Counted from the first letter of the stretch, positions 7,131 through 14,933 are shown. The stretch is DNA of 15,634 bases from Selenomonas sp. (GCA_003518745.1 DOYB01000111.1:1-15634), one strand, 5' to 3'. A program made the numbers and translations. Notes: a model not told the origin generated them from the sequence alone.

Positions 7131-7829
7131 TTAAAATTCTCCACCGAGATTTTCAAGTGAATCTATTATTATCACGCAATCCGGACGGACATGCCGCATT
7201 ACGAAGCGCATCTTATCCTCAGGCAGGGCTACACATCCTCCAGTGTATGGCTTTGCGGGGCCAAAGCAGTGAAGGAAGATGGCCGAGCCTTTACCGGGAA
7301 TACAGTCCGGATTGTAGCTGATGTTCATGCAATAAACGTAGTGGGGGTTATAGTCCACTATGTGTTCGCTGCTTTCCTTGTCAAGCTCGGGAAGCTCACG
7401 GATATCCACCATTTGGTTGTACTTCATGCCGGGACGCGGATCACCGGACCAGTAGATATTATCGTCAACCTGCTTGTAGGGAATGGCGCATCCCGGATCA
7501 GGCGCTATTCCAAAGGCATTGGTGAACTGGAAAGTGCCAATCGGAGTCATGCCATCTCCTTCCTGTGTCTTTCCCAGTCCGTTCCTGCCAATGAACCCCG
7601 GAGAGGTCATAATCTGATTCCAACTGCCATCTGCTGCTCTTTCATGCATTGAAATCCATGCTGTGGTGTCGCCAATGCCAGCCACAACGAAAAGCTGATT
7701 CGCATCGGCAACATTTGCGTCAGGCAGTGCCCGTACCCATTGCGGTGATGGAGCTGCCGCTTCTGCTGTCATGCCTCCGCCGGAAATAACACCCATCATC
7801 ACAGCCAGAACCATTAACCATTTTTTCAT
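7131..7829 (-). CDS. Secreted L,D-transpeptidase, YkuD family
   Basis: The protein has 232 aa and a clear signal peptide: MKKW followed by a hydrophobic stretch, with likely cleavage after AEA near residue 24. The mature protein would act outside the membrane. Its YkuD-type catalytic region is C-terminal: histidine H187 in FLHC, then TGGCVAL with the nucleophile C199. This matches the usual H-(x)n-(S/T)-x-G-C arrangement. TPIGTFQF at about 95-102 is the substrate-cleft strand typical of the family. Such enzymes form L,D (3-3) cross-links or attach proteins to peptidoglycan using tetrapeptide donors; the exact reaction here is unknown. The start is ATG at 7827-7829 with GGAGGA six bases upstream, and a good promoter lies about 90 bp away. 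It is a single-gene unit ending at the hairpin 7079-7123. Confidence 0.88.
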   Translation of the reverse strand: MKKWLMVLAVMMGVISGGGMTAEAAAPSPQWVRALPDANVADANQLFVVAGIGDTTAWISMHERAADGSWNQIMTSPGFIGRNGLGKTQEGDGMTPIGTFQFTNAFGIAPDPGCAIPYKQVDDNIYWSGDPRPGMKYNQMVDIRELPELDKESSEHIVDYNPHYVYCMNISYNPDCIPGKGSAIFLHCFGPAKPYTGGCVALPEDKMRFVMRHVRPDCVIIIDSLENLGGEF

Positions 7830-7916
7830 AATGCTTCCTCCGATACAATATATTTTCTGCTGTCATATTTTCAGCGAGCTTCTGTTCAAAATCCTCTTCT
7901 GTTTAAGCCTAAAAAT

Positions 7917-7944
7917 AGTATATCATATCCATTTCAGGTTTCAA
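7917..7944 (-). promoter_or_regulatory. Promoter of the L,D-transpeptidase gene
   Basis: On the minus strand TTGAAA (7939-7944) and TATACT (7917-7922) are separated by 16 bp. Transcription would start near 7910, giving an ~80-nt leader. The leader shows no recognisable riboswitch. Confidence 0.5.
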
Positions 7945-8087
7945 GTTTTTGTTGATTAGGAATTTAGAGGATGAATAACACATTACAGTCTATAAACGTC
8001 AATGGCCAATATATAGATATATTTTATGCGATAAAACATAAAAAATATAGATGTATATATAATATTATACATAAATAAACTGATGTA
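7945..8087. other. A+T-rich non-coding stretch
   Basis: This is the upstream part of the 311-bp gap between the L,D-transpeptidase gene and the YihY gene. It is very A+T-rich, with runs of TATA/ATAT-like sequence at about 8010-8095. I see no open frame, tRNA-like fold or clear repeat unit. It may simply be spacer or an UP-element-like region. Confidence 0.4.
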
Positions 8088-8088
8088 T

Positions 8089-8130
8089 CTATAAAAATAA
8101 GCAGATAAGAACTCGCATTTCTTACCTGCT
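8089..8130 (-). terminator. Rho-independent terminator of the YihY gene
   Basis: On the minus strand AGCAGGTAAGAA (8130-8119) pairs with TTCTTATCTGCT (8111-8100), including one G-U pair, around a 7-nt loop, and is followed by TATTTTTATAG. It lies 10 bp after the stop of the YihY-family gene. On the plus strand a T-run also follows the stem. Confidence 0.75.
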
Positions 8131-8140
8131 TTTTCGTTTT

Positions 8141-9073
8141 TCAGGTGTTTCCTGTTTTTACCTGTTCCTGCAGCTTTTCGATTTTTTGCCTTAGCTCCAT
8201 TTCATTCAGCGCCATCAGGAACTCTATTCCGTATATGATAAAGTTTACAATGAACTTGAACCATATGAAGAGGGCAAAGAGTCCGAAAAGGGAGCCATAG
8301 GCTATTCCCATGGCGGGGACGAAGATCATGCACCAGCTATAGATGCCGGTGGCGGCCAGCCAGAGGCATGTCACTACAAGGGCTGTCAGAGCAGCCTGCC
8401 TGAAGGGCGGAGTGTATGAGTGGGGGGCGAATACGTAGAAGCATGTAAGCCATACAACCAGCACCACAAAGGGAAGAAGTATACGCAAGACATCCCAGAC
8501 AAGTATAAAGGCGGCGGGCAGGCCGGAGGTTTCCTCAAGGTACATTATTACGGTATTGCCGAAAACAGGCAGTCCAAGCGAGGCTATGATGACCAGCATC
8601 AATCCGAAGGTGAAAATGATGCCCTTGACATATATCAGCAGGTTGTGCTTGGTGTCGTGAGCCATCTCCCTGGTGTTGGCGTAGTCAAGGCTGTCTGTGG
8701 CTCTGGTAAGGATTACCAGTCCTTGAACGAAGCTGTACATAGAGAAGAGTCCTGTGACCCACATCCAAAGAGTGCTGCGGGAGGACATTATGCGTTTGAT
8801 GTCCCCGATGATGGGGCCTGCCATGCGGTCAGGCATGTAATGGGCTGCTATGCCGTATATGGCATCCACCTGTGAGGACATGACGAAAAGGGTGAGGTTC
8901 ACCGTAAACACCAAAAAGGGCAGGAAGCCCAGTATGAAGTAATATGTGGTACCGGATGCCATGTCGAACCAGCTTGAAATGTTATGGTAGCCTGAAAACC
9001 GTTGATAGAAGAACAGTATGGTCTGCCATAGCGGTGCAAGCCGATCCAGCAATTTTTGCACCAATTTGTCCAT
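8141..9073 (-). CDS. YihY/BrkB family inner-membrane protein
   Basis: This 310-aa polytopic membrane protein has about six hydrophobic segments (roughly 42-65, 104-123, 144-172, 188-215, 225-250 and 256-288). Family features include an amphipathic N-terminal region ending in SGTTYYFILGFLPFLVF, the YVFAPH motif near 213-218, and the closing GSLFGLFALFIWF...GIEFLMALN block, equivalent to the usual Y-G-S-L...GAE-LN. A short charged helical tail follows. The family was once called 'ribonuclease BN', but that activity belongs to another protein; the real function is not settled (a transport or envelope role has been suggested). The start is ATG at 9071-9073 with GAGGTG upstream at slightly long spacing. 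It is transcribed divergently from the deacetylase gene, and no promoter in the 174-bp gap stands out on either strand. Confidence 0.85.
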   Translation of the reverse strand: MDKLVQKLLDRLAPLWQTILFFYQRFSGYHNISSWFDMASGTTYYFILGFLPFLVFTVNLTLFVMSSQVDAIYGIAAHYMPDRMAGPIIGDIKRIMSSRSTLWMWVTGLFSMYSFVQGLVILTRATDSLDYANTREMAHDTKHNLLIYVKGIIFTFGLMLVIIASLGLPVFGNTVIMYLEETSGLPAAFILVWDVLRILLPFVVLVVWLTCFYVFAPHSYTPPFRQAALTALVVTCLWLAATGIYSWCMIFVPAMGIAYGSLFGLFALFIWFKFIVNFIIYGIEFLMALNEMELRQKIEKLQEQVKTGNT

Positions 9074-9247
9074 GCAGCGTTCACACCTCGAATGCTTAAA
9101 ATGATTTGAAAAGGCAATGCTATGGGTTACATATAAAAGACTTCATTATGTGAAAATAATCCAGTAAAAAACATGGATACTGGTATTTCCAGTGCGATTG
9201 GGTTAAAATATCAAAGGCAATTGGCTGAATTGAAAGGGGAATGAAAT

Positions 9248-10195
9248 ATGATTGATTATAGCTGCAGAAACGGCGAAAAGCCGGGCATTGGAACTTTCGG
9301 CAAAGTCGGTATTCTGGCGGGCTTGTGCCTCTGCTCTGTTTGTGTGGGGTGCGGAAATGATGGAAGCGTTTCTCAGGCACCAACGCAGCAGGAACAGCAG
9401 GCGGAGACTCCGGTCAATGAAGCCGCCGGTGGAGAAAAGGATACCGCTGTTTCATTTGTGGTGGCGATGGACGATTTTTCCAATTTGCAGGTTAATAGCC
9501 CCGGCATACCGGTTTACGACAAGCATACTCTGGCGGAACGGAGAAAGCTGGGACTGCCCACTGCCATGCCGGCAATTTCACCATACAAGGAAGGAAAGAC
9601 GGCATATCTCACCTTTGATGATGGTCCCGACGACAAGAACACCTTGGAAATACTGGATATCCTTGCAAAAAACGATGTGAAAGCCACATTCTACGTTTTG
9701 GGACGGAATGCCAAGCTCTATCCCCAGACAGTTGAGCGCATGTTCAAAGAGGGACATGCCATTGGAAATCATAGCTATGACCACGATTACAACAGGCTGT
9801 ATCCATCATCGGATAACTTCCTGGCTGAAATGGAGGAAGCCGACGAGGCAATCCATGCGATAATAGGTATGCGCCCATTGATTGTCCGCGCTCCCGGCGG
9901 CAGAATCGGCAATTTCACGGCAGCCTACGAGCACATGCTGGAGGAAAACGGATATGTAGAGCATGACTGGAACGTAAGCTCTGCCGACGCGGCTCCCAAT
10001 CACCCCGTTGCCAGGGATTTCATCGATAATATAGATTCCCAGACTGATGACGGAAAAGAGAGCGCGATTATCCTCATGCACTGTTCTGAGGGACATGAGG
10101 AAACTGTTGCCGCGTTGCCGGAAATAATTCGTATATTAAAAGAAAAGGGTTACCAATTCGGCGTAGTCACTCCAATGACACCTCAGCCCTGGTAA
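9248..10195 (+). CDS. Lipoprotein polysaccharide deacetylase (NodB homology domain, CE4)
   Basis: The protein has 315 aa. The first 35 residues contain a hydrophobic segment ending in SVCVGC, so C35 may be lipidated, although a Cys at -3 is not a classical lipobox. A low-complexity Q/E/A linker covers 40-65. The NodB domain (~117-305) has all five CE4 motifs: TFDDGP 122-127 (D124 base, D125 metal), HSYDH 175-179 (metal histidines), RAPGGR 214-219, DWN 240-242 and LMH 276-278 (H278). It should therefore be a metal-dependent N- or O-deacetylase acting on peptidoglycan GlcNAc/MurNAc or another surface polysaccharide; the substrate cannot be told from sequence. The start is ATG at 9248 with AAGGGG nine bases upstream. 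It is monocistronic, convergent with the glycosylase gene, with only 14 bp between the two stops and no obvious terminator there. Confidence 0.9.
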   Translation: MIDYSCRNGEKPGIGTFGKVGILAGLCLCSVCVGCGNDGSVSQAPTQQEQQAETPVNEAAGGEKDTAVSFVVAMDDFSNLQVNSPGIPVYDKHTLAERRKLGLPTAMPAISPYKEGKTAYLTFDDGPDDKNTLEILDILAKNDVKATFYVLGRNAKLYPQTVERMFKEGHAIGNHSYDHDYNRLYPSSDNFLAEMEEADEAIHAIIGMRPLIVRAPGGRIGNFTAAYEHMLEENGYVEHDWNVSSADAAPNHPVARDFIDNIDSQTDDGKESAIILMHCSEGHEETVAALPEIIRILKEKGYQFGVVTPMTPQPW

Positions 10196-10209
10196 AAAGC
10201 TGCAGCCGA

Positions 10210-11025
10210 TTATGCGCGATTTCTGTAGTAGGCGTACATATATTGCTGGTAAACGCCGTTATAGGGGCTGTATTCCTCAAAGGGATACCCATTGGGGTAT
10301 TCTGCCTCAAGAATGCGGTTTATCCAGACATCCTTTGGAAAAGCGTTTATGTGGTGCAACCCGAAGAGGGATACGCAGTTTGCCACTTTGATGCCTACTC
10401 CGTAAATTGAGGTAAGTGTCTTTAGGGTTTTCTCCTCTTCCTCATGAATTAAGCTGTCAAGGTCAATGGTACCTTCGTAAACCGCGGCTGCCGCGGCGTG
10501 TACGTATTTGCAGCGGTAGCCAAGGCGGCACGCGGTAAGGGCCTCTTCATCCAAGGCGGCAACGGCTTCGGGTTCAGGAAAGGCAAAATACTCCATGCCA
10601 CGGCTGTCCAGCTTCCTTTGGCCGCAGGCTTCGGAAAGCAGCTGGACGGAGCGGCGTATGGCAGGTATGTTTCTGTTTTGGGAAATTATGAAGGTAATAA
10701 GCATTTCCCATGAATCCTGACGGAGTATGCGGATGCCCTTTTCCTGTTCCATAGCGGCAAACAGGAATGGGTCGCGATCCGGTTCTATGCGGCTCCGTAT
10801 GGAGGCATAGTTCTCATTTAGATCCAAATAATCCCGCCAAATGGAGCTGAATTCCTTCTCATCACAGGAGAATTCGTATTGACTGCCGCCAAGTGAGGCC
10901 GCATATAGGCAGTGATTTCCGTGGAGGATCCGATAGCTGTTATCTTCCTGTCTTTCCCATCTGAAACACTGCCCGCTGTCCGCTATTTTTGCCAAATCCA
11001 AATCGTCGTTTATAGTAAGAATCAT
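10210..11025 (-). CDS. OGG1-type 8-oxoguanine DNA glycosylase/AP lyase
   Basis: This 271-aa bifunctional base-excision repair enzyme should remove 8-oxoguanine and nick the abasic site. An OGG_N-like domain comes first (~1-100), with the characteristic GQCFRW at 18-23. The HhH-GPD domain follows: SQNRNIPAI near 115-123, the hairpin YGVGIKVANCVSLFGL at 208-223 with the catalytic lysine K213, and FPKDVWINRI with the catalytic aspartate D232. These correspond to K249 and D268 of human OGG1. Length and layout match the clostridial Ogg group. The ATG at 11023-11025 overlaps the TGA of metH (ATGA), and an AGAGGT ribosome site lies inside the metH end, so translation is probably coupled. Pairing with metH is not an obvious pathway link. 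Confidence 0.9.
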   Translation of the reverse strand: MILTINDDLDLAKIADSGQCFRWERQEDNSYRILHGNHCLYAASLGGSQYEFSCDEKEFSSIWRDYLDLNENYASIRSRIEPDRDPFLFAAMEQEKGIRILRQDSWEMLITFIISQNRNIPAIRRSVQLLSEACGQRKLDSRGMEYFAFPEPEAVAALDEEALTACRLGYRCKYVHAAAAAVYEGTIDLDSLIHEEEEKTLKTLTSIYGVGIKVANCVSLFGLHHINAFPKDVWINRILEAEYPNGYPFEEYSPYNGVYQQYMYAYYRNRA

Positions 11026-13421
11026 GGTCTTTGACCTCTCAAATCAGCCTGTTTGCTTTCCACCATTTCCTTGGCGAGCTGGACGGCTTTGACACCGTCC
11101 GGCGCATAGGCATCGGCGCCCGCGGCATCAGCGTACTCCTGTGTCAGAGCCGCGCCTCCCACCATTACCTTGGCAGGGCAGCCTGCGGCATGAAGCTCCT
11201 CTATGACCTTGTCAATCTGCACCATGGTGGTGGTCATAAGGGCGCAGAGGCCCACTATATCTGCCTGACTCTCTATCGCGGCTTTGACGATATCGGCAGA
11301 ATCCACGTCCTTTCCAAGATCGATGAGATTGAAGCCGCTGTTTGCAAGGAGAGCGCCGGTTATGTTTTTGCCCAGGTCGTGAACATCGCCTTTGACAGTG
11401 GCAATGACGAATGTTCCCTTGTCAGCGGCCTTCTGCGCGGGAAGGAGCTCCTTCAGCTTTTGGAAGGCGGTGCGCATGGTTTCCGCGGAAAGCAGTACCT
11501 GTGGGAGAAATACACGGCCCGCGCCAAAATCAGTGCCGATATCGTTCATGGCGGCGGTGAGGGCCTTCTCGGTGATTTCGTTGGAATCATGGCCTTCACG
11601 AATGGCCTGCTCCACCAGTGAAACAATGGAGTCCTTTTCACCGTCTATGACGGCGAGCTTTATGGCTGAAAGTATATCGGTGCTGACTATCTTAGCCTCG
11701 GCGGCCTTTTTGGGCACGCTGAGGTTTTTTTCGTTTTTGCTGAAGGCTAGGCCGTTGGGGTCCTTTCCCAGAAGGGCGGCGCTTGCCATCAGCGCGTTCT
11801 GCATTGATTCATCATAGGGATTCATTATGGGGGCATCCAGTCCCGCTTCCAGGCACATGGCAAAGAATGTACTGTTTATGAGGGGACGGTTGGGAAGCCC
11901 AAAGGAAATGTTGCTGAGTCCCATGGTGGAGGGATAGCCGAATTCCCTGCGGTATAGACGGAGGGTGCGAAGTACCTCATGGCAGGCATTGACATCGGCC
12001 GATACTGTCATGACAAGGCCATCTAAAAGGAAATCTCCGTCCTTCAGCCCGTGCTCCTTTGCTTTGCTGATTATGCCGCGCATGGCTGCGGTACGGTCCT
12101 CCGCCGTTTTTGGAACCCCTTCATCCGTTATGGGGAGGCAGAGGATAGCGGCGCCATAGCGTTTTGCAAGAGGAAGGAATGATTCCAATCTCTCTTTTTC
12201 CGCGGTTACGGAGTTGATTAAAGCCCTTCCGGGGTAGGCCCGCAGACCTGCCTCCAAGGCTTCGGCATCTCCGGTGTCTATGGCAAGGGGGGCGTCTGTT
12301 ATCTGGGAAATTTCCCTGATAGCGTTTTCCATGGCGGCAATTTGGTCAATACCGCCAACTCCCATATTGACGTCAAGAACCTGTGCTCCGGCCTTGACCT
12401 GATTTATTGCTTCCTTCTTGACGGAAAGCAGGGAGCCTTCACGGATTTCCGCGGCAAGCTTTTTGCGCCCCGTGGGGTTTATTCGTTCTCCGATAAGCAC
12501 AGTGGAGAGCTCGCTGTCTATTACTACGGTGCGGCTGCGGCTGGTAAGCATGAGTTTTTGTGGTGGAGTGCGTTTGGGCTCACGGCAGTCCTTCAGGCTC
12601 CGTGCCAGAGCATTTATGTGTTCCGGGGTAGTTCCGCAGCAGCCCCCTATGTAGGTGGCACCGGCAGCCAACAGCTTCGGGCCCCATGCGCCGAAGTCTT
12701 CGGGGCCCATGGGGAAATGGGTTTCGCCATTCTCCAGATAGGGCATTCCGGCATTGGGCTGGACGCTGACCGGAACACTGCAGTTTTCAGCAATGCTCTT
12801 GACTATTGGAAGAAGCTGCTCAGGCCCAAGGGAGCAGTTCACACCTATAATGTCGGCTCCCATAGCCTCAAGAGTCACGGCGGCAGTTTGGGGATCAGTA
12901 CCCGTAACGGTTCGGCCGTCCTCACTGTAGGAAAGCTGGCAGATTACCGGGAGCCCGCAGGCATCCTTTGCGGCCAGCAGGGCGGCTCTCATTTCCTGAA
13001 GGTCAATGCAGGTCTCGATTATTATATAGTCCGCGCCGGCATCAGCCAGTGCCTTTGCCTGCTCGTAAAAGGACTGATATGCCTCATTGAATTCCAGATC
13101 TCCCAGGGGAGATATGAATCTTCCGGTGGGGCCCATGGAGCCGGCTACCTTGGCGCGGCCATTGGCCGCAGCCTTTGCTATGGCGACCGCGGCGGAATTC
13201 AGTTCCGTCACTCTGTGGGCAAGTCCATAGTGGGCAAGCTTCAGGGCGCTGGCCCCAAAGGTATTGGTTTCGATTATGGTGGCTCCGGCCTTGATATATG
13301 CTTCGTGGACACCGCGTACCACATCGGGCTGCTCTATATTCATCAGTTCAGGGCAGGCTCCGGGCTTAAGGCCGCCGGCCTGAAGCATGGTACCCATTGC
13401 GCCGTCAAAAATATGTATCAT
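11022..13421 (-). CDS. metH: Cobalamin-dependent methionine synthase lacking the reactivation domain
   Basis: The protein transfers a methyl group from methyltetrahydrofolate to homocysteine via cobalamin, the last step of methionine synthesis. It has 799 aa in three domains. The homocysteine domain (~1-290) has zinc ligands C196 (VNCSLGP) and C261-C262 (GGCCGTTPEHI). The pterin-binding domain (~300-565) opens with LIGERINPTGRKKL and includes DVNMG at 350-354. The B12-binding part (~580-790) has a helical cap followed by DVHDLG at 679-684, whose H681 is the cobalt ligand. Escherichia coli MetH is about 1227 aa; the missing ~350 residues are the AdoMet-binding activation domain, found here as a separate gene at 15068 onward. 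In the B12 domain the usual SxL serine appears as C726 (GLCALMTTT). The start is ATG at 13419-13421 with GGAGAG upstream. It lies 45 bp after the TIGR04076-like gene and overlaps the glycosylase gene by 4 bp. No SAM or cobalamin riboswitch is visible. Confidence 0.95.
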   Translation of the reverse strand: MIHIFDGAMGTMLQAGGLKPGACPELMNIEQPDVVRGVHEAYIKAGATIIETNTFGASALKLAHYGLAHRVTELNSAAVAIAKAAANGRAKVAGSMGPTGRFISPLGDLEFNEAYQSFYEQAKALADAGADYIIIETCIDLQEMRAALLAAKDACGLPVICQLSYSEDGRTVTGTDPQTAAVTLEAMGADIIGVNCSLGPEQLLPIVKSIAENCSVPVSVQPNAGMPYLENGETHFPMGPEDFGAWGPKLLAAGATYIGGCCGTTPEHINALARSLKDCREPKRTPPQKLMLTSRSRTVVIDSELSTVLIGERINPTGRKKLAAEIREGSLLSVKKEAINQVKAGAQVLDVNMGVGGIDQIAAMENAIREISQITDAPLAIDTGDAEALEAGLRAYPGRALINSVTAEKERLESFLPLAKRYGAAILCLPITDEGVPKTAEDRTAAMRGIISKAKEHGLKDGDFLLDGLVMTVSADVNACHEVLRTLRLYRREFGYPSTMGLSNISFGLPNRPLINSTFFAMCLEAGLDAPIMNPYDESMQNALMASAALLGKDPNGLAFSKNEKNLSVPKKAAEAKIVSTDILSAIKLAVIDGEKDSIVSLVEQAIREGHDSNEITEKALTAAMNDIGTDFGAGRVFLPQVLLSAETMRTAFQKLKELLPAQKAADKGTFVIATVKGDVHDLGKNITGALLANSGFNLIDLGKDVDSADIVKAAIESQADIVGLCALMTTTMVQIDKVIEELHAAGCPAKVMVGGAALTQEYADAAGADAYAPDGVKAVQLAKEMVESKQADLRGQRP

Positions 13422-13466
13422 AAACTTCTCTCCATTATGCTAACGTTGAACTCACAAGGAAAATTA

Positions 13467-13781
13467 TCAAGTGGCTTCTTCATCAAGGGCTTCCAAAAGA
13501 AAGCTGACCGGACGGAAACCGTCATTGCAGGAAATCATTGCGGAATGGCTGTTTTTCATCCAGCCGTCATAGAAATTCTCAGCGCCGTGGGAAAGACCCA
13601 TTACAAAGGCAGACATGGATTCCCAGGCGCTCTCGCAAAGACCCTCCGGACGTTTCCAGCCGTTGGCTATGAAAACCTGTCCTTCCTCCATGTCGCAGGC
13701 ATGTTCCAGAGGATTTTCGTAAAGCTCCATTAAATCCCGGTAGCAGGCCTTCCGCATTACAGTAATACGGACCTTTTTCAT
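13467..13781 (-). CDS. TIGR04076 family protein of unknown function
   Basis: This small soluble protein has 104 aa and no signal or membrane segment. The sequence closely resembles the TIGR04076 family: an initial MKKVRITV strand, ENPLEHACDMEEGQVF near 22-36, a glycine- and tryptophan-rich middle (NGWKRPEGLCESAW) and the strongly conserved SCNDGFRPVSF at 84-94. It has four cysteines (13, 29, 49, 85); C29, C49 and C85 lie in the conserved blocks and might bind metal or a cofactor, but this is inference. The ATG at 13779-13781 has AGGGAG upstream. It is the first gene of a likely operon with metH and the glycosylase gene, with a candidate promoter about 70 bp upstream. Its function is not known. 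Confidence 0.85.
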   Translation of the reverse strand: MKKVRITVMRKACYRDLMELYENPLEHACDMEEGQVFIANGWKRPEGLCESAWESMSAFVMGLSHGAENFYDGWMKNSHSAMISCNDGFRPVSFLLEALDEEAT

Positions 13782-13846
13782 GCCTGTTCTCTCCCTTCTG
13801 CTTTCATGTAAGTGGTGACGAAATCATAGAAATTCCTTAGTATGTA

Positions 13847-13876
13847 ATTCTACCATCAATATCCCGACTCCTGCAA
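13847..13876 (-). promoter_or_regulatory. Candidate promoter of the TIGR04076-metH-glycosylase operon
   Basis: On the minus strand TTGCAG (13871-13876) and TAGAAT (13847-13852) are 18 bp apart. Transcription would begin near 13840, giving a leader of about 60 nt, too short for a SAM or cobalamin riboswitch. Confidence 0.45.
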
Positions 13877-14085
13877 ATAAATCAATATGAGAATCTTTAG
13901 ATTTTCGGATTAGTAGATTTGAAGGATTTTTTGTTAATGTGTCGAATATGGTGTAACTGTTAGAGTTAATTGTCGGAAGAATGGGATCGAGTTACAGGAA
14001 ATCCTTGGAATATATACAGAGTAAACGATTACTATATTTTGCGTTTTTTATTTGATTTTGTGTAGTGAGGAATATTTATATGATG
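13877..14085. other. Divergent intergenic region, A+T-rich, no gene seen
   Basis: This is the central and right part of the 319-bp gap between the operon starting at 13781 and the dipeptidase gene at 14101. No open frame or hairpin stands out. A plus-strand promoter for the dipeptidase gene must lie here; TATATA near 14010 and TATATT near 14033 are possible -10 elements, but neither has a convincing -35. One GAGTTAA occurs near 13961 and is probably chance. Confidence 0.35.
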
Positions 14086-14092
14086 AAGGGAG
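14086..14092 (+). promoter_or_regulatory. Ribosome binding site fixing the dipeptidase start at 14101
   Basis: AAGGGAG lies 8 nt before ATG 14101-14103. Upstream in-frame codons (GTG 14065, ATG 14080 and 14083) have no comparable site at correct spacing and would put extra residues before the signal peptide. Confidence 0.7.
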
Positions 14093-14100
14093 TATTAAAT

Positions 14101-14922
14101 ATGAGTGTAAAGACAGGTTTAGTCAAGCTGTTATGCGGAGCTGTTTTGCTGGGTGGAGTAATTATGCCATTCGGAATACAGGCAGAAGCGCAGGAGGCCG
14201 CAATTAAGCAGGAGATAGCCATGCATCAGCGCAGTACCTCGCCTGAGGATTCGAGAGGATTTGTGGTACTTACGGAGGCAGTGCCGGATATCATTCTGGA
14301 GCCGAGATACTATTCCACCTATAATTTCGTGGGAGATCGCATCGCGGGGTATGAGGAACCCTGCATCCTGATTACAAGGGAGGCAGCGGAGGCGCTTAAG
14401 GCGGTTTCCGCGGATGTGGTGAGGCAGGGGTATCGTCTCAAGGTTTACGATGCCTATCGTCCACAGATGGCCGTGACTAATTTTGTGGAATGGGCGAAAA
14501 AGCTGGATGATACCAGAATGAAGGCATATTTCTATCCCGGGGAGGATAAGGCATTCCTCTTCGACAAGGGGTATATAGCCGAATATTCCGGCCACAGCAG
14601 GGGAAGCACAATAGACCTCACATTATTCGATATGGCTTCCGGTAAGGATTTGGATATGGGAGGCACCTTTGATCATTTCGGTATAGAGAGTCATCCAGAT
14701 TGGTGCGGAAACCCGGACACTATGGAATATATCGGAGCGGCTGAAGGGGTAGAGGGCGGCATTACAGCGGAGCAATTCCAAAACCGCATGATACTTCGGG
14801 CCGCCATGATAAAAAACGGCTTTAAGCCCCTTGATACGGAATGGTGGCATTTTACTTTGAATAATGAGCCATATCCTGACACATACTTTACATTCACCGT
14901 TCACAGACTTATGAATAAATGA
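14101..14922 (+). CDS. Secreted D-alanyl-D-alanine dipeptidase, VanX/DdpX family (M15D)
   Basis: This zinc peptidase should hydrolyse D-Ala-D-Ala dipeptides. From the preferred start it has 273 aa, with a signal peptide whose hydrophobic core (LLCGAVLLGGVIMPFGI) ends at QAEA near residue 30. Family landmarks are DAYRPQ with R120 (transition-state arginine in VanX), SGHSRGSTIDL with zinc ligands H165 and D172, and EWWHF with base E247 and zinc ligand H250. All catalytic residues are present. VanX of glycopeptide resistance operons is cytoplasmic and shorter (about 200 aa); this one is exported and stands alone, with no vanH, vanA, vanR or vanS nearby. A housekeeping role in peptidoglycan turnover or D-Ala salvage is therefore more likely than resistance. 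It is monocistronic, ending at the terminator 15024-15065. Confidence 0.9.
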   Translation: MSVKTGLVKLLCGAVLLGGVIMPFGIQAEAQEAAIKQEIAMHQRSTSPEDSRGFVVLTEAVPDIILEPRYYSTYNFVGDRIAGYEEPCILITREAAEALKAVSADVVRQGYRLKVYDAYRPQMAVTNFVEWAKKLDDTRMKAYFYPGEDKAFLFDKGYIAEYSGHSRGSTIDLTLFDMASGKDLDMGGTFDHFGIESHPDWCGNPDTMEYIGAAEGVEGGITAEQFQNRMILRAAMIKNGFKPLDTEWWHFTLNNEPYPDTYFTFTVHRLMNK

Positions 14923-14933
14923 AAGTGCTAATT

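Noticed and set aside
8141..9073. Calling the YihY-family gene ribonuclease BN
   Set aside because: The name is historical; the protein is an integral membrane protein with no nuclease motif, and the RNase BN activity belongs to an unrelated enzyme.
12342..13733. 463-aa plus-strand open frame
   Set aside because: It is antisense to metH and the TIGR04076-like gene, both of which have strong motif support and ribosome sites; the frame has none.
13782..13870. SAM or cobalamin riboswitch upstream of the metH operon
   Set aside because: The predicted leader is about 60 nt, with no conserved B12-box or S-box sequence and no clear nested hairpins.
13955..13970. A GAGTTAA sequence in the dipeptidase upstream region as another copy of the hsd operator
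   Set aside because: It is a single 7-base match in A+T-rich DNA with no neighbouring copies, so chance is enough.
14065..14100. Upstream GTG/ATG starts for the dipeptidase
   Set aside because: They lack a spaced Shine-Dalgarno sequence and would add residues in front of a typical signal peptide; AAGGGAG is placed for ATG 14101.
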